From Streptomyces sp. NA02950 (GTDB lineage Bacteria; Actinomycetota; Actinomycetes; Streptomycetales; Streptomycetaceae), in NCBI RefSeq assembly GCF_013364155.1, contig NZ_CP054916.1, forward strand, positions 3,840,501 to 3,904,500: a stretch of DNA of 64,000 nucleotides, in the 5' to 3' direction. The notes beneath the pieces are model-generated. The model saw only the letters and a program-made list of their open reading frames with translations. It ran no database searches and was not told where the DNA came from. Positions 61,801 to 64,000 of this stretch are shown piece after piece. Numbering within the stretch: the first letter of the stretch is position 1; each line of letters begins with the position of its first letter. The position numbers and the translations under genes were made by a program.

Positions 61801-62050
61801 CTCGACGCCCGCACCTCCCGTCCGCCCGCGCCGCACGGGACGCGGTGCCACCAGCCCACCACGGCCGCGGCACCGCCGCACGCCCGGACGCGCCGACCGA
61901 GGGGCCGCCGTCGAGTGCGGGCACGGCGGGCGCGGGCCCACCCCGCGCGGGAGCACGAGAGCGAGGACGTACGGAGACGGGGCGTACGAGAACGGGGGCG
62001 CCCCGCGGCCGCAGAGCGCCCGGGGCCCCGCCCGCCCCCGCCCGAGCCCG

Positions 62051-63208
62051 TCAGACCCGGACGGTGTCGGGGCGCCGGGGCCGGGCGTCCATCGCGGTCC
62101 GCAGCGACGCGAAGTCCTCGACACACCGGCCGGTACCGATGGCCACACAGTCCAGCGGGTCATCGGCGACCAGCACCGGGATGTCCAACTCGCGGCCCAG
62201 CCGGGCATCCAGTCCGCGCAGCAGGGCGCCGCCGCCGGTGAGCACGATGCCGCGGTCCATGATGTCGCCCGCCAGCTCCGGCGGGGTCTCGTCCAGTGTG
62301 GAGCGGACCGCGGCCACGATGCTGTCCACCGGTTCGCCCAGCGCGTGCCGTACCTCGTCCGCGGTCAGTTCGAGCACCTTGGGCAGCCCGGTGGCCTGGT
62401 CGCGGCCGCGGATGGTGCAGCGGTCCGGCGGCAACAGCGCCTGGGTGTCCTCCGGATCACCGCTGTCGCCCGGGAGGACGACCTCCACATTCCGCTCCGG
62501 CCGCCGGACGGACGTGCCGGCGCGCGGTGTCGACAGCGAACCGCCCGGTGCCGCGGAGCCGATACTCACCTTGATTTCCTCGGCGGTCCGTTCACCGATC
62601 GCGAGTGCGTAATGCTTCTTCACATACGCGCTGATCGCGGTGTCCATCGCGTCGCCCGCCACCCGCACCGAGCGGGCGGTGACGATGCCGCCCAGCGAGA
62701 CGACCGCGACCTCCGTCGTTCCGCCGCCGACGTCCACGACCATGCAGCCGGTCGGTTCGCTCACCGGCAGCCCCGCGCCGATCGCCGCCGCGATCGGCTC
62801 CTCGACCAGGTGCACTTGGCGCGCTCCGGCCTGGGTGGCGGCCTCCATCACCGCGCGCCGCTCAACGCCGGTGATACCGGACGGCACACAGACGACAACG
62901 CGGGGACGGGCGAGGCGGCGGCTGCCCGTGACCTTCTTGATGAAGTACCGCAGCATCCGCTCCGCGATCTCGAAATCGGCGATCACGCCATCGCGCAGCG
63001 GTCGGACGGCGACGATGTTCGTCGGGGTCCGCCCCATGGTCTCCTTCGCCGCCGAACCCACCGACAGCACACTGCCGTCGACCGTGTTGACGGCCACGAC
63101 CGACGGCTCGTTGAGCACGATTCCCTTGCCCCGGACGTACACCAGCGTGTTCGCGGTGCCCAGGTCGATGCCCATGTCTCGTCCTGTGAACGACTTGTTC
63201 TGCGCCAT
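62051..63208 (-). CDS. MreB/Mbl-like actin homologue with an insertion
   Basis: 385 aa. Phosphate-1 [20 protein letters not shown] (20), [19 protein letters not shown] (19), [14 protein letters not shown], phosphate-2 [19 protein letters not shown] (19) and the adenosine motif [16 protein letters not shown]. After EIKVSIGSA, where MreB has about 12 residues before IRGRD, there are roughly 40 ([18 protein letters not shown] and on). Polymer-forming role in spore wall or envelope is known for Streptomyces MreB/Mbl. The ATG at 63208 has no ribosome site, and the AT-rich CATAAGCAATAATGTCAACTT before it could be a promoter for a leaderless mRNA. Confidence 0.88.
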   Translation of the reverse strand: MAQNKSFTGRDMGIDLGTANTLVYVRGKGIVLNEPSVVAVNTVDGSVLSVGSAAKETMGRTPTNIVAVRPLRDGVIADFEIAERMLRYFIKKVTGSRRLARPRVVVCVPSGITGVERRAVMEAATQAGARQVHLVEEPIAAAIGAGLPVSEPTGCMVVDVGGGTTEVAVVSLGGIVTARSVRVAGDAMDTAISAYVKKHYALAIGERTAEEIKVSIGSAAPGGSLSTPRAGTSVRRPERNVEVVLPGDSGDPEDTQALLPPDRCTIRGRDQATGLPKVLELTADEVRHALGEPVDSIVAAVRSTLDETPPELAGDIMDRGIVLTGGGALLRGLDARLGRELDIPVLVADDPLDCVAIGTGRCVEDFASLRTAMDARPRRPDTVRV

Positions 63209-63301
63209 AAGTTGACATTATTGCTTATGCCGGATTCTGTCCTCCCCCCGGATGTCATCAGCACACCCCCGCGCGGGCCGAAGCGCTGCTACCTTGCCGT
63301 C

Positions 63302-63745
63302 ATGATCACGTCCGCAGCCCCCGCCGTTCCCACGGCACGGCCTGGTCGCGGACTCGCCGCGGGCATCGCGGCCGGACTGCTCGGGGCCCTGGTCTTCGGG
63401 GAGGCGCAGGGGAAAATCGGCCACGGCGGTCAGGAGGTCGGCTACTGGGCCCTGGCCACCGGGCTGTTGATCGGCGCCGCGCTGGGCGGACTGGGCGGCC
63501 GCGCTCCGCTCCTCGCGCTGATCGGCATACCGTTGGCCCTGGTCAGCGTCTTCTTCGCGCAACTGGTCGGCATCGCGGTCCAGATCGGGGACGACAGTTC
63601 CTGGGGCACGGCGGATACCCTGATCGACCACTTCGGCCTGGTGGCCGATCATTGGCGCGGGGAGGTCCTGAGCCGTAACGACATCATGTTCTACGCCGTG
63701 GCGGGGGCGGAAAGTTACCTGGTAGCGAAACGGATCACCGAATAG
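63302..63745 (+). CDS. small multi-pass membrane protein
   Basis: 147 aa with three hydrophobic segments (GLAAGIAAGLLGALVFGEAQ, YWALATGLLIGAALGGLGG, LLALIGIPLALVSVFFAQLV) and a polar tail. Family not recognised; reminiscent of actinobacterial proteins of about 150 aa with Gly-rich helices. Divergent from the MreB homologue. Confidence 0.68.
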   Translation: MITSAAPAVPTARPGRGLAAGIAAGLLGALVFGEAQGKIGHGGQEVGYWALATGLLIGAALGGLGGRAPLLALIGIPLALVSVFFAQLVGIAVQIGDDSSWGTADTLIDHFGLVADHWRGEVLSRNDIMFYAVAGAESYLVAKRITE

Positions 63746-63951
63746 CACCCGCGATATCCCGATATGCCGGGGCGCCGTGTCTCCGTCCGGTCCCAGCCAT
63801 GTCACGGACGCCAGACACGACTTGTCCCGTTGTCATGCCCTCCTGTTAGTTTAATGGCGCGAACTATTCGTCCGCGTTCCCAGCCCACTGCACCGCAGGT
63901 CAGGGCTGTCCCCGGAACGCGGATTGCCACCTTCATCCCCGGGGGATCTCC

Positions 63952-64000
63952 ATGAGCCAGAACTGGCAGCAGCCACAGCAGCCCCAGCAGCCCTACCCGC
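63952..64000 (+). CDS. N-terminus of a Gln/Pro-rich protein (cut by window end)
   Basis: ATG with GGGGGATC upstream, then MSQNWQQPQQPQQPYP. Such heads are common in Streptomyces membrane proteins of the Yip1/DUF4190 type, but 16 residues do not allow a call. Confidence 0.55.
   Translation, partial: MSQNWQQPQQPQQPYP

Overview
The window is GC-rich, codon-biased actinobacterial chromosome. A Streptomyces source is indicated by an AfsK/AfsR/AfsS regulatory locus, F420-type oxidoreductases, GTG starts with strong GGAGG ribosome sites, a DUF6049 protein and MreB-like genes. No rRNA, tRNA, CRISPR array or phage gene was seen.

Region 1 (1-6.7 kb): leftward genes for a D-aminoacylase-like amidohydrolase (cut by the window edge), two luciferase-like monooxygenases, a short-chain dehydrogenase and an ACMSD-type amidohydrolase. 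Region 2 (6.7-23.3 kb): an AfsK-AfsR-AfsS locus. It holds two tandem AfsR-like regulators, the first missing its DNA-binding domain; an AfsS-like protein with seven 14-residue repeats; a small exported peptide with one more repeat; a lipoprotein; the kinase AfsK; a VOC protein resembling the AfsK-binding protein KbpA; and a TetR regulator. A four-gene catabolic block (FadD ligase, thiolase-like Ltp, DUF35, crotonase) lies inside this locus. Region 3 (23.4-48.9 kb): many short operons of CoA-dependent catabolism: acyl-CoA dehydrogenases, Ltp and DUF35 proteins, enoyl-CoA hydratases, acyl-CoA synthetases, aldehyde and alcohol dehydrogenases, a flavin reductase, DoxX, a cyclase-family hydrolase, an MFS carrier and a GlxA-type regulator. 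Region 4 (48.9-64 kb): two MITEs back to back, a pseudokinase next to an active PASTA-less Ser/Thr kinase, a serine hydrolase lipoprotein, GlpD, a nucleotide-sugar dehydrogenase homologue lacking catalytic residues, a TetR regulator, a DUF6049 membrane protein, an MreB homologue and small membrane proteins.

Two signals tie the window together. First, twelve copies of one 15-bp palindrome, CTGAY-N5-RTCAG, sit just upstream of the catabolic operons from 2.7 to 47.3 kb and nowhere else that I noticed. This points to one repressor, probably TetR type, controlling a dispersed catabolic regulon for a hydrophobic acid or cyclic compound (substrate unknown; steroid-like side-chain chemistry is suggested but no ring-cleavage genes are present). 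Second, the afsR-afsS end carries a duplicated sensor-regulator and an expanded GEGHTPAP repeat protein, preceded by an 11-bp-spaced direct repeat that looks like an AfsR-type operator.

Short mobile elements with CTAG ends sit exactly on TAG stop codons in at least three places. I worked by eye only, so database-dependent names are labelled as inference.
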